From assembly GCA_903873165.1 (NCBI GenBank), contig CAIQNQ010000256.1, forward strand, positions 1-39,583: a stretch of DNA of 39,583 nucleotides. Direction: 5' to 3'. Positions 27,968-39,529 of this stretch are shown here, one piece after another. A program made the translations under genes and the position numbers. Source of the stretch: an uncultured Methylococcaceae bacterium. GTDB taxonomy: Bacteria; Pseudomonadota; Gammaproteobacteria; Methylococcales; Methylomonadaceae. How positions within the stretch are numbered: position 1 is the stretch's first letter; the number at the start of each line of letters is the position of its first letter. Below the pieces are notes generated by a model. The model searched no databases, was not told where the DNA came from, and saw nothing but the letters and a program-made list of their open reading frames with translations.

Positions 27968-30055
27968 ATGACAAGCACAACAATAACTGGTTTAGCGCCT
28001 GGACAAACATTAACACCACCTAATATCAATATACCTTACATCGTTAATGGGCTTTCAACTAACGATACTATTGATTTTTCTACTAGTAATGCAGACAATG
28101 ATTTTGTCGGTGGAAAGGGTAATGACTACATCACCGGCGGAAAAGGTAACGACGTATTAGATGGTGGCTATGGAAATGACACATTAATTGGTGGTAATGG
28201 TGACGACACCCTATTAGGAAAAGAAGGTAAAGATTCACTCAATGGCGGATCTGGTAACGACAACCTAGATGGTGGTATTGGCAATGATACGTTAACAGGA
28301 GGAACGGGAAGTGATATATTTTCTATTTATTCTGGAATAGATACCATTACTGACCTAGGCAACGGTGCAGATATATTATCGGTAGGCCCAAACACAGTAG
28401 CAAATGCAACACTATTCTCGGCATGGACTGCAAACAGCCAAACTAGCAATAATGGCACTGTAAAGCTAATATCTAATGGCTTTTCAGTTAACGTTGCATT
28501 AACAACCGGGAATAATGGATTTACAATTACTAATACAGGATCATCAACCACTTTAATAGGATCTACTAATGCAGACGAACTTATTGGTGGTGCTGGCAAT
28601 GACACTTTAAATGGTGGCGGTGGTATTGATACATTAAAGGGTGGCTTAGGTGATGATACTTATATCGTTGACTCGACCACTGACAAAATTACGGAAACCG
28701 CTAAAGGAGGTATTGACACCATACTATCATCAGTTAGTTATCAATTGGGTAGTTATTTAGAAAACCTAACGTTAACTGGAAATGCTAAAATCAACGCGAC
28801 AGGTAATACACTAGACAATGTCCTAACAGGCAATGCAGCTAATAATAGTTTAAGCGGTGGTGCAGGTAATGATACTTTAAATGGTGGCGGTGGTACTGAT
28901 ACATTAATTGGTGGCGCGGGCGATGATACTTACATCATTGACTCAACCACTGACACAATCACAGAAGCATCTACGGCTGGATCAGGTAATGATACAGTTC
29001 TATCATCAGTTAGTTATACATTAGGTGCTAATTTAGAAAATCTAACCTTAACCGGCAATGCTAATATCAACGCGACTGGAAACTCTCTTAATAATATCCT
29101 AACTGGCAATTCAGGAGACAACACTTTAAATGGTGGCGGTGGTTTTGATACCTTAATTGGCGGCTTAGGTAATGATACTTATATCGTGGACTCGACTACT
29201 GATACAATCACTGAATCATCTTCGAATGGTTCAGGTACTGATACCGTTCTATCATCAGTCAGTTTTTCATTAGGTGCTAATATAGAAAACCTAACATTAA
29301 CCGGCAATGCTAATATTAACGCAACAGGTAATACATTTAATAATGTCCTAACTGGCAATTCTGGCAACAATTCTCTAAGCGGTGGAGTGGGTAATGATAC
29401 TTTGAATGGTAGCGGAGGTATTGATACATTAATTGGCGGCTTAGGCAATGATACTTACATTGTTGACTCAACCACTGACACCATTACTGAAGCATCTACA
29501 ATTGGATCAGGTACTGATACAGTTATATCTTCGGTTAGTTATAATTTAGGTGCTAATTTAGAAAACTTAACCTTAACGGGTACTTCTAAAATTAACGCAA
29601 CTGGAAACTCCCTTAATAATATTCTAACAGGCAATTCAAGCAATAATTCTCTAAGCGGCGGAACTGGAAATGATACTTTAATAAGTAGTGGTGGAAATGA
29701 TACTCTATCAGGTGGCGCAGGAAATGACACATTCATTTATAACGTCACACCTACTACCAACAATAAAGTAACTATTACTGACTTTGTTCGTGGTGCAGAT
29801 AAGCTACAATTTAGTTTAGCAGCTTTAAATAAGCTAGGCACTCTAGGCGCGTTTACAAACACAGACCAACGCTTTTATTCAAGCACAACTGGTACTGCAC
29901 ACGACGCGACAGATCGATTAATTTACAATACAAAAACAGGGGATCTGTCCTATGACGCTGACGGAAATGGGGTAATAAAACCTATTGTGATTGAAACATT
30001 AGGTGTCTCTTCACACCCGGCTTTATCAGCAGCTGATATTTCTATCATTGCATAA
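27968..30055 (+). CDS. RTX/hemolysin-type calcium-binding repeat protein, likely type I secreted
   Basis: Nonapeptide repeats GGxGxDxLxGGxGNDT in 5' and 3' regions, and tandem modules DTYIVDSTTDTITE...VLSSVSYxLGANLENLTLTGNANINATGNSLNNILTGN; C-terminal RTX plus putative secretion tail. Confidence 0.93.
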   Translation: MTSTTITGLAPGQTLTPPNINIPYIVNGLSTNDTIDFSTSNADNDFVGGKGNDYITGGKGNDVLDGGYGNDTLIGGNGDDTLLGKEGKDSLNGGSGNDNLDGGIGNDTLTGGTGSDIFSIYSGIDTITDLGNGADILSVGPNTVANATLFSAWTANSQTSNNGTVKLISNGFSVNVALTTGNNGFTITNTGSSTTLIGSTNADELIGGAGNDTLNGGGGIDTLKGGLGDDTYIVDSTTDKITETAKGGIDTILSSVSYQLGSYLENLTLTGNAKINATGNTLDNVLTGNAANNSLSGGAGNDTLNGGGGTDTLIGGAGDDTYIIDSTTDTITEASTAGSGNDTVLSSVSYTLGANLENLTLTGNANINATGNSLNNILTGNSGDNTLNGGGGFDTLIGGLGNDTYIVDSTTDTITESSSNGSGTDTVLSSVSFSLGANIENLTLTGNANINATGNTFNNVLTGNSGNNSLSGGVGNDTLNGSGGIDTLIGGLGNDTYIVDSTTDTITEASTIGSGTDTVISSVSYNLGANLENLTLTGTSKINATGNSLNNILTGNSSNNSLSGGTGNDTLISSGGNDTLSGGAGNDTFIYNVTPTTNNKVTITDFVRGADKLQFSLAALNKLGTLGAFTNTDQRFYSSTTGTAHDATDRLIYNTKTGDLSYDADGNGVIKPIVIETLGVSSHPALSAADISIIA

Positions 30056-30100
30056 AAATATCCTCATAAATGGCTTAAATTTTATTTAAGCCATTCAACA

Positions 30101-30130
30101 AAAAAGGGAGGCTAATGCCTCCCTTTTTTT
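30101..30130. terminator. Strong bidirectional intrinsic terminator between RTX gene and the oxidoreductase gene
   Basis: AAAAAGGGAGGC-TAAT-GCCTCCCTTTTTTT. A second hairpin, ATGGCTTAAATTTTATTTAAGCCAT, lies just upstream (30069-30093). Confidence 0.85.
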
Positions 30131-30156
30131 AGGGTCTAAAATCTTACGTCCTACAA

Positions 30157-33100
30157 CTACAACAACACTCTTTCAATACCCCCTTTAGAGGCATTTTTAA
30201 TATAATTCTTTAGCCAATCTTTACCTAGAACATGTCTTGCAATTTCTACCACGATATAATCAACTTCTAATTGCTCAACATCATTTTCGAAACGTTTTAA
30301 TCCTTGCACACACGAAGGACATGAAGTCAGCATTTTTACTGGACCGTCATAACCCTCGGCTTTCATTTTACTGGTATTTTTTTGCAATTCAGTGGCTTTA
30401 CTAAAACGCACTTGCGTTGAGATGTCAGGTCTAGCCACTGCCAAAGTCCCCGACTCCCCACAACAACGTTCAGATTTACCCACAGTTGAACCCATTAAAC
30501 CATTCACCGTTTTCATAGCATCTTGTTGTTTTAAAGGACTATGACAGGGATCATGATATAGATACTGCGTACCATTTACACCCTCCAATTTAACACCCTT
30601 CTCTAACAGATATTCATGAATATCAATCATACGACAACCTGGAAAGATCTTTTCAAACTCATAATCAAGTAATTGATCTAAACACGTCCCACAACTCACT
30701 ACAACTGTTTTAATATCTAAATAATTTAACGTATTAGCAACTCGATGAAATAAGACTCTATTATCCGTGGTAATCTTTTGCGCCTTATCAAACTGCCCAG
30801 CCGCACGTTGCGGATAACCACAACATAAATAACCCGGCGGCAATACGGTTTGCACGCCTATTTCATACAACATTGCTTGGGTCGCTAAACCGACTTGCGA
30901 AAACAACCGCTCAGAACCGCAACCCGGAAAATAAAACACCGCTTCAGAATCTGCACGAGTTTTCGTAACATCACGAATGATAGGCACAATCTCATCACTC
31001 TCGACACCCAACAGAGCCCTAGCCGTTTTAGACGGCACATTATCTGGCATTTTACGATTAGTAAAATGTAAAACAAACTCCTGCATCGTTGGCTTACCTG
31101 TTGATGCGGGTGGCTGCGCTAACTGTGCCTTACCCCATGGTTTTAGGAAAAAGTTGCCTATCCGTTGTCCTTTATAAGCCCATTCAATCAAAACCTTACG
31201 CATTAACTTAATGCTATTAGGGCTACTGGTTGATAAAAATGCTATCGCCGCTGTTTTAACCGGATTAAAACTTTGCTTACCCATCTTGCGCAATAAATTA
31301 CGCATATTCATGGATACATCACCAAAATCAATATCAACAGGGCAAGGATTAAAGCACTTATGACACACCGTACAGTGATCGCCTACATCCTCAAACTCTT
31401 CCCAATGGTTTATCGAAATACCCCGACGGGTTTGTTCTTCATATAAGAACGCTTCAATTAATAAGGAAGTAGCCAGAATTTTATTCCGTGGCGAATATAA
31501 TAAATTAGCCCGTGGCACATGAGTCGCGCACACTGGTTTACATTTACCACAACGCAAACAATCTTTAATAGAATCAGAAATAGCCCCAATATCACTTTGC
31601 TGCATGATAAGTGACTCATAGCCCATTAAGCTAAACGAAGTCGTATAAGCCGCGTGCATATCAGCACCCGGCATTAACTTTCCGCGATTAAAATGTCCCT
31701 CTGGATCAACTTGAGCTTTATAAGCATGAAAACTGGCTAATTCTTGATCGCTCAAAAACTCATACTTGGTAATACCAATACCATGTTCACCTGAAATAAC
31801 GCCTTCTAACGATCTGGCTAACACCATAATACGTGCAACTGCCGCATTAGCTTCTTGCAGCATTTCATAATTGTCAGAGTTAACGGGCAAATTGGTATGT
31901 ACGTTGCCATCACCCGCATGCATGTGTAATGCAACAAAAACTCGGCCACGTAACACTTCTTTATGAATAGCATTAACCTGCTTAATAACAAGCCGGAAAT
32001 TATCACCTACAAAAATAGCCTTAATACGCGGCAATAATTCCAACTTCCAAGACACACGTAGAGAATGATCTTGTAAACGATGAAATAAAGATGGTTGTTC
32101 GGCACGATTAGTTAACTCAGTAACACTAATTTCGTATTCATTAAAATAGCCTTCAGCCTCAGATAACGGTAAATCCAGATTATCGTACAACCATTGCCAG
32201 CGTTGACGCACTTGTGCAATAAACGCTAAAGCCTGTTCCCGCCTATCACCTATTAACTCATTGGCATCGACGCTATTTTCATAAAATCGTAACGGCAACT
32301 CGCCTTTAACAAACTCAAGCAAAGCATCACACAAACGCAATTTATTGCGTAACGATAATTCGATATTGATACGCTCAATACCGTCACAATAATCCCCCAT
32401 GCGTGGCAACGGGATTACAACATCTTCATTAATCTTAAAAGCATTGGTATGTTTAGCAATCGCCGCTGTTCGCGCTCTATCTAACCAAAAAGTTTTACGC
32501 GTTTCAGGACTAACTGCAATAAAACCCTCTGCATTTCGAGCATTACATAAGCGCACGACTTCTGAAGCCGCTAGAGCCACTTGCTTTTCATTATCGCCAA
32601 CAATGTCACCAATCAACACCATTTTGGGCAAACCATGATTTTTAGCCTTACTTGCGTAACCGACCGCTTTAACGTAACGCTCATCTAAATGCTCAAGACC
32701 CGCTAACATCACACGTGCTTCACCTACTTTTGGTAAAGCGGCTAAATAATCCCTAATCTCCACAATAGCTGGAACGGCCTCTCTAACCTGTCCATAAAAC
32801 TCTACACAAAAAGTTCGCACAGCAGGAGGCATTTGATGCAAAATCCATTTTGCCGAAGTGATAATCCCGTCACAACCTTCTTTTTGAATGCCGGGTAAAC
32901 CACCTAAAAACTTATCCGTTACATCTTTACCCAGTTCACCCTTACGGAAATTAGCCCCGGGAATCACCAACTCTTCTGAACCTAATAGTTTTGTACCGTC
33001 TAGACCATATCGATTTAATTGAAAACGGACTTGCTCTTGATCATGAATCTTACCCAGATTATGGTTCAATCTAACGACTTCTAACCAATAACCATCCGGC

Positions 33101-34068
33101 ATCACCATACGCCAAGACGCTAAATTATCTAAAGCCGTACCCCACAATACGGCTTTTTTACCACCCGCATTCATAGCGATATTACCGCCGATACAAGAAG
33201 CATCGGCCGAAGTTGGATCACACGCAAACACTAAACCAGCAGCGTCCGCGACATCCATCACTCGACGTGTAACCACACCCGCACCGGTAAAAATAGTTGC
33301 ATAAGTTTGCTCAACTTCTGGCAACACTGTGGCTGGTTCAATAGAACCAATATCAATTAATTTTTCAGTGTTAATCACTGCAGAATTAAGTGTTAAAGGC
33401 ACTGCGCCTCCGGTATAACCCGTGCCGCCACCTCTAGGAATAATAGTCAGCCCCAATTTAATACAATCTCGGACCAAATGCCCAATCTCGTCTTCTGTAG
33501 AGGGATATAACACCACAAATGGATATTCCACCCGCCAATCTGTCGCATCGGTTACATGTGAGACACGCGCAAAACCATCAAAACAAATATTATCTTTGCG
33601 CGTATGTTTAGATAGTAAGGCTTTAGTCTTACGCCTAAGATCATAAGTATGTTTAAAATGCGCTTCAAAATCGTTAATAGCTTTTTCAGCCGCTTTAATT
33701 AAATGTTCCACCCGTTGCGCTTTTTCTGGATGAATCGTGTCGTCTGCGGCATCTTTTTTATGTAGTTGCTTAATCCGATGACGTAAAGCCTCTAATAACG
33801 CTTTACGACGCTTAGGGTTTTCCAATAAATCATCTTCGAGATACGGGTTACGTTGTACTGCCCAAATATCACCCAATACTTCAAACAACATTCTGGCGGA
33901 ACGCCCTGTAACGCGTTGTTCACGTAGTAATTCTAAAATTTGCCAACTATCTTCGCCCAATAAGCGAATAACGATTTCTCGGTCAGAAAAAGAAGTGTAG
34001 TTATAAGGAATTTCACGTAACCGTACTGGAGACGCATCAGAAAAATGAAGGGGATCAATTGAATGCAC
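30157..34068 (-). CDS. Large FAD-binding/4Fe-4S/CCG-domain oxidoreductase (DUF3683-type, D-2-hydroxyacid dehydrogenase-like)
   Basis: N-terminal [28 protein letters not shown]-binding [27 protein letters not shown], Fe-[17 protein letters not shown] and [19 protein letters not shown]-type GCGSERL...[11 protein letters not shown] and CCGESGT. Confidence 0.9.
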   Translation of the reverse strand: MHSIDPLHFSDASPVRLREIPYNYTSFSDREIVIRLLGEDSWQILELLREQRVTGRSARMLFEVLGDIWAVQRNPYLEDDLLENPKRRKALLEALRHRIKQLHKKDAADDTIHPEKAQRVEHLIKAAEKAINDFEAHFKHTYDLRRKTKALLSKHTRKDNICFDGFARVSHVTDATDWRVEYPFVVLYPSTEDEIGHLVRDCIKLGLTIIPRGGGTGYTGGAVPLTLNSAVINTEKLIDIGSIEPATVLPEVEQTYATIFTGAGVVTRRVMDVADAAGLVFACDPTSADASCIGGNIAMNAGGKKAVLWGTALDNLASWRMVMPDGYWLEVVRLNHNLGKIHDQEQVRFQLNRYGLDGTKLLGSEELVIPGANFRKGELGKDVTDKFLGGLPGIQKEGCDGIITSAKWILHQMPPAVRTFCVEFYGQVREAVPAIVEIRDYLAALPKVGEARVMLAGLEHLDERYVKAVGYASKAKNHGLPKMVLIGDIVGDNEKQVALAASEVVRLCNARNAEGFIAVSPETRKTFWLDRARTAAIAKHTNAFKINEDVVIPLPRMGDYCDGIERINIELSLRNKLRLCDALLEFVKGELPLRFYENSVDANELIGDRREQALAFIAQVRQRWQWLYDNLDLPLSEAEGYFNEYEISVTELTNRAEQPSLFHRLQDHSLRVSWKLELLPRIKAIFVGDNFRLVIKQVNAIHKEVLRGRVFVALHMHAGDGNVHTNLPVNSDNYEMLQEANAAVARIMVLARSLEGVISGEHGIGITKYEFLSDQELASFHAYKAQVDPEGHFNRGKLMPGADMHAAYTTSFSLMGYESLIMQQSDIGAISDSIKDCLRCGKCKPVCATHVPRANLLYSPRNKILATSLLIEAFLYEEQTRRGISINHWEEFEDVGDHCTVCHKCFNPCPVDIDFGDVSMNMRNLLRKMGKQSFNPVKTAAIAFLSTSSPNSIKLMRKVLIEWAYKGQRIGNFFLKPWGKAQLAQPPASTGKPTMQEFVLHFTNRKMPDNVPSKTARALLGVESDEIVPIIRDVTKTRADSEAVFYFPGCGSERLFSQVGLATQAMLYEIGVQTVLPPGYLCCGYPQRAAGQFDKAQKITTDNRVLFHRVANTLNYLDIKTVVVSCGTCLDQLLDYEFEKIFPGCRMIDIHEYLLEKGVKLEGVNGTQYLYHDPCHSPLKQQDAMKTVNGLMGSTVGKSERCCGESGTLAVARPDISTQVRFSKATELQKNTSKMKAEGYDGPVKMLTSCPSCVQGLKRFENDVEQLEVDYIVVEIARHVLGKDWLKNYIKNASKGGIERVLL

Positions 34069-34157
34069 GGATAATCTGCTTAGCCTATTAATTATGTTAC
34101 TGTTATTGTAACATCCAGCAACACCCTCGAAAATATCTAAACGAGTAAGGTTTTAAC

Positions 34158-34412
34158 TTATTGAACATCATTACAATACGATTCAAAAGCTTCCGGACTA
34201 TTCGCCAAGCCTTTTTCAGCGGCTAACTCCCATGATCGTACACATTGTTTTTGATGATCACACCATTGATAACCCGCCGATCCAATACAGCCATGACTAT
34301 CTCTATCACTTCCTACCAATTTGGTTTCTGAAGTATTTAAAGATCTGCAAGAGGCAAGTAAAATAAGACTAAATACAATAATAACCCGAGCAAATAATGA
34401 CAATTTTTTCAT
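34158..34412 (-). CDS. Small lipoprotein
   Basis: MKKLSLFARVIIVFSLILLASC lipobox; C-terminal HGCIGSAGYQWCDHQKQCVRSWELAAEKG...YCNDV. Listed ORF starts at 34448; the internal Met at about 34412 fits a signal peptide better. Confidence 0.7.
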   Translation of the reverse strand: MKKLSLFARVIIVFSLILLASCRSLNTSETKLVGSDRDSHGCIGSAGYQWCDHQKQCVRSWELAAEKGLANSPEAFESYCNDVQ

Positions 34413-34566
34413 ACCTAAACGCAAATCAATTATTTTAAAAAAATCCAATTGTGATTGGAATCAAGAATAAGAATGCTACATTATATTAATAATGCAAAAA
34501 TCTAAAGCTTTTCACAAACTAACTTGCTTAACCCGAAACAATTAAACGCCCCCTCTATACATCCCT

Positions 34567-35715
34567 ATGAAATTTATTCACACCTCTGATTGGCATATTG
34601 GTCGCCTGTTTCACAACGTATCTTTATTAGATGATCAACGCCATGTGCTTGCACAAATTGTGGCGCATATTAAAAACGAGGCCGTTGATGCGGTGATTAT
34701 TGCCGGCGATATTTATGATCGCTCTGTGCCTCCTGCAGCAGCTGTGAGTCTTTTAGATGAGGTGTTAAATACGATCTGTACCGATTTAGGCGTACCTGTT
34801 CTCTTAATTCCAGGCAATCATGATGGCGCAGAACGCATACGCTTTGGGTCAAAACAACTTAGCCAAGCGGGTCTGCATATACTCGGTGACTTAAATCAAA
34901 TTACTCAGCCAGTCACTCTTACTAAAGATGGTTGCGAAACTTCGTTTTACGGTATTCCGTATAACGATCCTGAGTCGGTGCGTAATCATTTTTCTGCTGA
35001 AGTCTCTAGCCATGATGAGGCCCATCAGTTTTTAATCGAACAGATTAACGCGGTTAAAACGACTGACAGTCTAAATGTATTAATCAGTCATTGTTTTATT
35101 GACGGTGCTGAAGCGTCAGAGTCTGAAAGACCGTTATCGATTGGCGGTGCAGATCGGGTCAGTGTAGATCCGTTTAAAACCTTTGATTATGTAGCATTAG
35201 GGCATTTACATAACCCTCAACATAAGAGTGAAACGCATATTCGCTATTCAGGCTCTATCTTAAAGTATAGTTTTTCTGAACAACACCACCAAAAAGGCGT
35301 CACCCTAGTAGAAATGAATCCATCAGGATTGCAAAAGATCACCCATTTACCGTTAACACCACTACGCGACATGCGAACCTTAGAAGGCGACTTAGAAACC
35401 TTGCTTAAAAATGGGGCGACTGACCCTCATAATCAAGATTATTTATTAATCCGCTTAACCGATCAAACCGCCCTGCTTGAACCGATGAGTAAATTAAGAC
35501 AAGTCTACGAAAATGTCCTGCATATTGAGAAAACCTGGCTACAAGATTCTGGGACTCTGCAAGTAAATCGTGACAAATTAAAACGGGGTGAGCTGGAAAT
35601 GTTTCAAGACTTCTATAAACAAGTGTCGGGTAATGATTTAACGGCTGACCAACAAGCTGCCATTCAACAGATTATTACGAATACCGTTAACTCTCAAGAA
35701 GGTGGTCTAGCATGA
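34567..35715 (+). CDS. sbcD: Exonuclease subunit SbcD
   Basis: MKFIHTSDWHIGRLFHN...IAGDIYDRSVPPAAAV...IPGNHDGAERIRFGS. Confidence 0.97.
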   Translation: MKFIHTSDWHIGRLFHNVSLLDDQRHVLAQIVAHIKNEAVDAVIIAGDIYDRSVPPAAAVSLLDEVLNTICTDLGVPVLLIPGNHDGAERIRFGSKQLSQAGLHILGDLNQITQPVTLTKDGCETSFYGIPYNDPESVRNHFSAEVSSHDEAHQFLIEQINAVKTTDSLNVLISHCFIDGAEASESERPLSIGGADRVSVDPFKTFDYVALGHLHNPQHKSETHIRYSGSILKYSFSEQHHQKGVTLVEMNPSGLQKITHLPLTPLRDMRTLEGDLETLLKNGATDPHNQDYLLIRLTDQTALLEPMSKLRQVYENVLHIEKTWLQDSGTLQVNRDKLKRGELEMFQDFYKQVSGNDLTADQQAAIQQIITNTVNSQEGGLA

Positions 35716-38700
35716 AACCGTTAAAATTAGTGTTACAAGCCTTTGGCCCTTTTGCTAAAAAAGAATTTATTGATTTTAGTAGCTTGGGGACTAATCCTTT
35801 GTTTTTAATTAATGGCCCAACCGGTGCAGGTAAAAGCTCAATTTTAGATGCCATTTGTTTTGCTTTATACGGCCAAACCACAGGTGCAGAACGAGAAGGT
35901 GCACAAATGCGCTGTGATAATGCTTCGGAAAGCTTGCTCACTGAAGTGATATTAGACTTTAGTTTGAGCAATAAGCATTATCGTATACGACGCATTCCAG
36001 CCCAAGAGCGACCAAGAGCACGCGGAGAAGGGACAACGACTCAAACACCTGAAGCTCAACTTTGGCTGCTGGATGGTTCTGCTGAAGGTGAACTATTGGT
36101 GGCTAAAAAAGTGAATGATGCAACCGCAAAGATCACTGAATTATTAGGTCTAAGTGTTGAACAATTTAGACAAGTGATCGTGTTACCTCAAGGTAAATTT
36201 CGGGACTTATTGATGGCTAACTCTAGAGATCGTGAGGAAATCTTTAGTAAGTTGTTTCAAACGCATATCTATAAGCGTATTGAAAACCAGTTAAAAACCC
36301 AATCAGTCGAGATTAAAAAAGCAGTGACAGCCTGTAACGAACGCACTATAGGTATCCTCAATACCGCTACGGTCAATTCTGAAATGGATCTGGATGAAGA
36401 AGTGTTACAACTGGCACCACAATTAACACTGGCAACCGCTGTTAAAACTAAAGCCCAACAGGCACAAACTCAAGCCGTTTTAGCAAAACAACAGGCTGAA
36501 GCATTAGCACTGCGTTTTACTGAGTTAGCTAAGAAAGAAACTGATTTACAGGCTAAACAAGCTTTAGCACCCAATATATTAAGTGAACAACAGCGTTTAA
36601 ATAACGCGGTTCTAGCTGAAAGAATACAACCGCTTTATAACACTTATATTGAGAAGTCCTCTGCGTTAAACCGCTTAACCATTGAAATAGCGAAAGCGGT
36701 TACAGCGATTGAGACAGCCACTCAATACAAAGTGATGGCTGAGGGTACACTTAATACAGCCAAAGCAGAGGCATTAAAAATCAATAACCTAAATACTCAG
36801 CAATTTAAGTTGAGTCAGTTTAAAACTCAAGTCACCCAACTTCAGGAAGCGCGTTTAACATTTAATGCTCAGCAAACAAAAGCCCAAGCAAGTCAGGAGA
36901 AATGGGAAACGACTTTAAATCAACAAGACTTGATAAAAACAGACCTTTTAGAAAAAGAAGCTGTATTGGTTGAGTTTAATGAAGTCTTAAAAGCTTTAGC
37001 ACCCCAACAAGTTGCGTTAGCTGAGCAACGGGGGAACCTTGAAAATCGAACCCGTTTAGAGAATCTACGCACTGAACGGGTTGGTTTAGAAAAACAAGTG
37101 ACTAAATTTTCAGTTAATTTTAATAAACTTCAGACCCAATTTCACAAACTTCAATTACACAAGACTCAAACAGAACTTGCTTGGCACACTGGGCAAGCGG
37201 CTTCGTTAGCGGCTCAACTTAAGATAGATGAACCGTGTTTGGTGTGTGGGAGTATAGACCACCCTAACCCAGCTAAACCGTCCGATAATACCGAATTGGT
37301 GACCAAAGAGCAGTTAGAGAAAGCCCGTATAGCAGAAGATAACGCCCGTACCACCTTGCAAGTCGCTGAAGCGGATTTAAATACTGCTAAGCTTGATCTG
37401 CAGGCGAAGCAACGACACATTAATGAACTAGAAGAGACTTTAGAAGCACTAGCTCAGCAAAGTTTAGTGCTGATAACTGAAAACTTTCTAGCGATTGAAG
37501 CAGAAGTTAAACGCTTATTGCAGGTGCAAAAAAATCAGGAAGCACTTTTGATTAAGATAGCTGATATTAAAAAGACGTTAGTGACGCTTGCTGGTCAAAT
37601 CACTGAATTACAAACAATGGCAGATACAGATAAAGTCGCGTTAATTCAAACGAAAGCGGCTGTGACGCAATTAGAAGCCTTAGTCCCTGAAGCGTATCGT
37701 GATGCGAATACTTTAACTAAAGAATTATCGGGTATTGAAGCGAGTATTAAACAATTAAACCTTGCTCTAACTCAAGCTCAGGAACAATTTGATGCTAAGA
37801 ACTTAGACTTAAAAGACAAAACAGCTACCCATACGCAATTACAAGTGCAAGATCAGGCGTTACAACTTGAAAATACTAAAGCTACGCAAGACTGGAATGA
37901 CGCTTTAAGTCAGAGTTGTTTTGGGGAGGTGACGGCATTTAAAGCAGCCTTATTAACTGCCGTTGAGCAAGACGCGATTAAAAAAGTCATCGAGACGTTT
38001 AATACTGAATTAACGGGATTAGAAAGTATAGTGACGCAACTTAAAGAAGAACTTGCCACCCACACTTTACCTGATTTAACGCAAGTAGCGCAGGTGTTAA
38101 CTGCTAAAACGACCGAATTTACGATAGCGGATACTGCATGGCGAGTATTAGAAGAACGCAATAATTTATTAAGTAAGATTAAACAGCAACTAACCGAGCT
38201 TAAAGCGCAAACTGTGAATCTTCATGCGGAATATGCCATCATAGGTACTCTAAGTGATGTCGCCAATGGTGTTTCTGGTAAACGGATCAGTCTGCAACGA
38301 TTTGTATTAAGTGTGCTGCTAGATGATGTGTTAATTCAAGCATCACAACGCCTTACTTTAATGAGTAAAGGGCGTTATCGTTTGTTAAGAAGACAAGATG
38401 CTATAGGCGGCAATGCGGCGGCAGGTCTGGATTTGGAAGTAGAAGACAGTTACACCGACAAAACTCGCCCAGTGGCAACGCTTTCGGGTGGTGAATCTTT
38501 TATGGCTGCATTATCTTTAGCCTTGGGATTATCAGATGTCGTGCAGTCTTATGCTGGGGGCATTAAATTAGATACTTTATTTATAGATGAAGGTTTCGGT
38601 AGTTTAGATTCTGAATCATTAGATTTAGCGATTAAAACTTTAATCGACTTACAAGCTACCGGTCGCATGATAGGCATTATTTCTCATGTCAGCGAATTAA

Positions 38701-38789
38701 AAGAACAAATGACCCAGCGAATTGATGTTAAAAGCACTAGAGACGGTAGCTCCATATCAACTGTTACAAATTTTTTAAATAAAAATTAA
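35712..38789 (+). CDS. sbcC: Exonuclease subunit SbcC
   Basis: Walker A GPTGAGKSSILDAICFALYG, Zn-hook DEPCLVCGSIDHP, signature TLSGGESFMAALSLALGLSD, Walker B LDTLFIDEGFGSLD. Confidence 0.97.
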   Translation: MKPLKLVLQAFGPFAKKEFIDFSSLGTNPLFLINGPTGAGKSSILDAICFALYGQTTGAEREGAQMRCDNASESLLTEVILDFSLSNKHYRIRRIPAQERPRARGEGTTTQTPEAQLWLLDGSAEGELLVAKKVNDATAKITELLGLSVEQFRQVIVLPQGKFRDLLMANSRDREEIFSKLFQTHIYKRIENQLKTQSVEIKKAVTACNERTIGILNTATVNSEMDLDEEVLQLAPQLTLATAVKTKAQQAQTQAVLAKQQAEALALRFTELAKKETDLQAKQALAPNILSEQQRLNNAVLAERIQPLYNTYIEKSSALNRLTIEIAKAVTAIETATQYKVMAEGTLNTAKAEALKINNLNTQQFKLSQFKTQVTQLQEARLTFNAQQTKAQASQEKWETTLNQQDLIKTDLLEKEAVLVEFNEVLKALAPQQVALAEQRGNLENRTRLENLRTERVGLEKQVTKFSVNFNKLQTQFHKLQLHKTQTELAWHTGQAASLAAQLKIDEPCLVCGSIDHPNPAKPSDNTELVTKEQLEKARIAEDNARTTLQVAEADLNTAKLDLQAKQRHINELEETLEALAQQSLVLITENFLAIEAEVKRLLQVQKNQEALLIKIADIKKTLVTLAGQITELQTMADTDKVALIQTKAAVTQLEALVPEAYRDANTLTKELSGIEASIKQLNLALTQAQEQFDAKNLDLKDKTATHTQLQVQDQALQLENTKATQDWNDALSQSCFGEVTAFKAALLTAVEQDAIKKVIETFNTELTGLESIVTQLKEELATHTLPDLTQVAQVLTAKTTEFTIADTAWRVLEERNNLLSKIKQQLTELKAQTVNLHAEYAIIGTLSDVANGVSGKRISLQRFVLSVLLDDVLIQASQRLTLMSKGRYRLLRRQDAIGGNAAAGLDLEVEDSYTDKTRPVATLSGGESFMAALSLALGLSDVVQSYAGGIKLDTLFIDEGFGSLDSESLDLAIKTLIDLQATGRMIGIISHVSELKEQMTQRIDVKSTRDGSSISTVTNFLNKN

Positions 38790-38868
38790 TCAGCAACAAA
38801 AAATTGATTTTTTAAAACATCCGATTAAATTGAAGCATTATCTTAATTTCAATTAAATGGTGAATATT

Positions 38869-39195
38869 ATGTCAACACATTCTGATTACAACAATGGCAA
38901 TCCAGTCCCACCACAAAGCTTAGAAGAAACTTTAGAGGCTTCGACAAACCCCTTTAAAACCCTCATTATCGGTTTGTTTTTCTTGGGGACTATTTTAGCG
39001 ATTTTTGCCTTATTACCCATGTTCTTTACTTATTTATCAGAAGGTGATGTCCGCGCACCTTCAGAATTGCACCCAACTGATAGTGCCATTAAATTAAGCT
39101 TGAAAAGTTCAGGCTATAGCGAACACGCACCGATCGTTTTTGAAAAACAAACCGTTCCACCTAGAAAACACTATAACAACGTTCCTATGGAATAA
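38869..39195 (+). CDS. Conserved-type small single-pass membrane protein, unknown function
   Basis: TM segment LIIGLFFLGTILAIFALLPMFFTYL. Start at the ATG at 38869 or 38857. Confidence 0.6.
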   Translation: MSTHSDYNNGNPVPPQSLEETLEASTNPFKTLIIGLFFLGTILAIFALLPMFFTYLSEGDVRAPSELHPTDSAIKLSLKSSGYSEHAPIVFEKQTVPPRKHYNNVPME

Positions 39196-39220
39196 GCCAA
39201 TTGATCGCTAGATAGTAAAT

Positions 39221-39297
39221 CGGCAGAAAGAAAAGTTAAGGGTTAAAGCTCATAATACAAAGCTTATTAGCTAAGTGCTTTAACCCTATCTCTGCCG
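39221..39297. repeat. 77-bp imperfect palindrome
   Basis: CGGCAGAAAGA...AGGGTTAAAGC (39239-39249)...GCTTTAACCCT (39277-39287)...TCTGCCG. Confidence 0.7.
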
Positions 39298-39398
39298 AAA
39301 CGGTTATTTTAATACCTAATGCCTCAGTTGAAGATATTGATCGCTGGGTTGATCAGATGTTCAATGCCAAACAACTCTCTGATATTTTTAACGATTAA
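39271..39398 (+). pseudogene. Possible C-terminal remnant of an Rpn-family (DUF4351-like) protein
   Basis: KCFNPISAETVILIPNASVEDIDRWVDQMFNAKQLSDIFND* reads in frame with no start; it lies just before an Rpn-like start. Confidence 0.4.
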
Positions 39399-39529
39399 TT
39401 AACAAGTGATACTATTTAACAATCAACCACCTTAAAAAAGCGCCCAGCCTCCAATCCGTTTATAAAACTCTTTAACGACCGAACAACAAATATCTATACA
39501 GTTCAGCTTAAAAGCTTATAATCCAAGTC

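Noticed and set aside
29179-29736. Minus-strand ORFs opposite the RTX repeats
   Set aside because: Repetitive Pro/Leu-rich translations arise from the reverse strand of RTX repeats.
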